From positions 96,272-160,271 of the forward strand of contig NZ_FYEH01000009.1 in assembly GCF_900187945.1 (NCBI RefSeq): a DNA stretch of 64,000 bases, written 5' to 3'. How positions within the stretch are numbered: position 1 is the first letter of the stretch; the number at the start of each line of letters is the position of its first letter. The stretch is from Arboricoccus pini. GTDB taxonomy: Bacteria > Pseudomonadota > Alphaproteobacteria > Geminicoccales > Geminicoccaceae. The notes below the pieces were generated by a model. It ran no database searches. It was not told the DNA's origin and saw nothing but the letters and a program-made list of their open reading frames with translations. Both the position numbers and the translations under genes were made by a program. Positions 63,638 through 64,000 of the stretch are shown here, piece after piece.

Positions 63638-64000
63638 TCACGAGGGCGGGCCGGTCCCATAGCGGCCGATCTTCCTCGCACCCTGCAAGCGTATCGCCGC
63701 CTGCATGCTCTCGGCCGGCCGCTCGTGCCAGTACCGCGCCACACCCCGCGCCACCGCCTCCAGGCGAAGCGAGGGCAGCGCGTTCTGACCAAGGCCCGTA
63801 CCCATCCGCTCGGCCTCGGACGCCAGCTTGTCCGCCAGCCGGTTCAGCTCAGCCCGATTGTCCCGCGCCACCCGGCGCAGATCGGCCAGGGCCAGCGCTT
63901 CCGCTTCCTCCTGGTGCTCGGGTATCGCCGCGCAATGGCTCCAGTCGCCCGGCGGCTGGCGCGGCTCGGCCGGCGGTGCGGCCTCGCGACGCTCGGGCCT
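63638..64000 (-). CDS. Hypothetical protein (5' end outside window)
   Basis: The minus frame is open from the window edge to a stop at 63638, giving 120 C-terminal residues. The visible part has a Pro/Ala/Arg-rich segment, then a helical region with ELNRLADKLASEAERMG and RGVARYWHERPAESMQAAIR. The GTG at 63871 is unlikely to be the true start because the frame stays coding-like upstream. No family was recognised. Confidence 0.55.
   Translation of the reverse strand, partial: RPERREAAPPAEPRQPPGDWSHCAAIPEHQEEAEALALADLRRVARDNRAELNRLADKLASEAERMGTGLGQNALPSLRLEAVARGVARYWHERPAESMQAAIRLQGARKIGRYGTGPPS

Noticed and set aside
62548..63792. 414-codon minus-strand frame rich in Asp, Gly and Glu
   Set aside because: It is the antisense shadow of the permease genes; the repeated GDDDG-type stretches come from GTC/ATC/GCC codons on the other strand.

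Overview
The window is GC-rich and densely packed, with many overlapping start/stop codons. It looks like chromosomal DNA of a metabolically versatile alphaproteobacterium, most likely from the Hyphomicrobiales or Rhodospirillales. The pointers are a type II lumazine synthase (RibH2) behind an FMN riboswitch, metE behind a cobalamin riboswitch, two Ku paralogues, a D-aminopeptidase of the Ochrobactrum type, and the large number of ABC importers. The lineage is an inference. I saw no rRNA, tRNA, CRISPR array, transposase or phage module.

Layout. (1) 1-5.7 kb: a PotABCD-type ABC importer (first gene cut by the window edge) ending in a D-aminopeptidase-like serine hydrolase. (2) 5.9-23.1 kb: an aerobic nicotinate catabolic cluster. 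It holds nicF and nicX (minus), nicD and nicC (plus), an NtaA-type flavin monooxygenase (minus), a second Pot-type importer whose operon continues into a cysteine hydrolase and a glycoside-hydrolase-like protein, then nicA-nicB and two MarR regulators. In NicX and NicD the catalytic residues fall at the same numbers as in the Pseudomonas putida enzymes. A shared palindrome resembling GTTTGTATnCAAAC precedes nicX/nicD, nicC, the monooxygenase, the importer and nicA, so the importer appears to belong to the regulon. nicE (maleate isomerase) is not in the window. (3) 23.4-26.8 kb: two convergent Ku genes and an aldehyde dehydrogenase. (4) 27.2-36.3 kb: a YdcSTUV importer, a fourth Pot-type importer and a shikimate-dehydrogenase-like gene.

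(5) 36.3-42.7 kb: ribH2 with its FMN riboswitch, then an HpaB/HpaC-type monooxygenase pair with RidA and DUF1028 genes. Divergent from these is a class II aldolase plus LLM monooxygenase pair. (6) 42.7-46.2 kb: metE with a palindromic operator, a promoter, a B12 riboswitch and an SD-masking hairpin, then a double-hotdog thioesterase. (7) 46.4-54.6 kb: a divergon. One arm is TIGR04076 protein, aldo/keto reductase, LivK-type binding protein and an aldo/keto reductase fused to RidA; the other is livGFHM. (8) 54.6-63.5 kb: a BrnT toxin with an HTH antitoxin, a LysR regulator, a second LLM monooxygenase plus class II aldolase pair with an HD-domain protein, and a fifth Pot-type importer. A partial hypothetical gene closes the window.

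Overall this is a catabolic region. Six ABC importers bring in small nitrogenous or organic solutes, and flavin-dependent monooxygenases, hydrolases and aldolases act on them. Only the nicotinate route can be assigned substrates with confidence. The most novel-looking parts are the ABC-fed, glycosidase-containing branch of the nicotinate regulon and the AKR/RidA/TIGR04076/Liv divergon.
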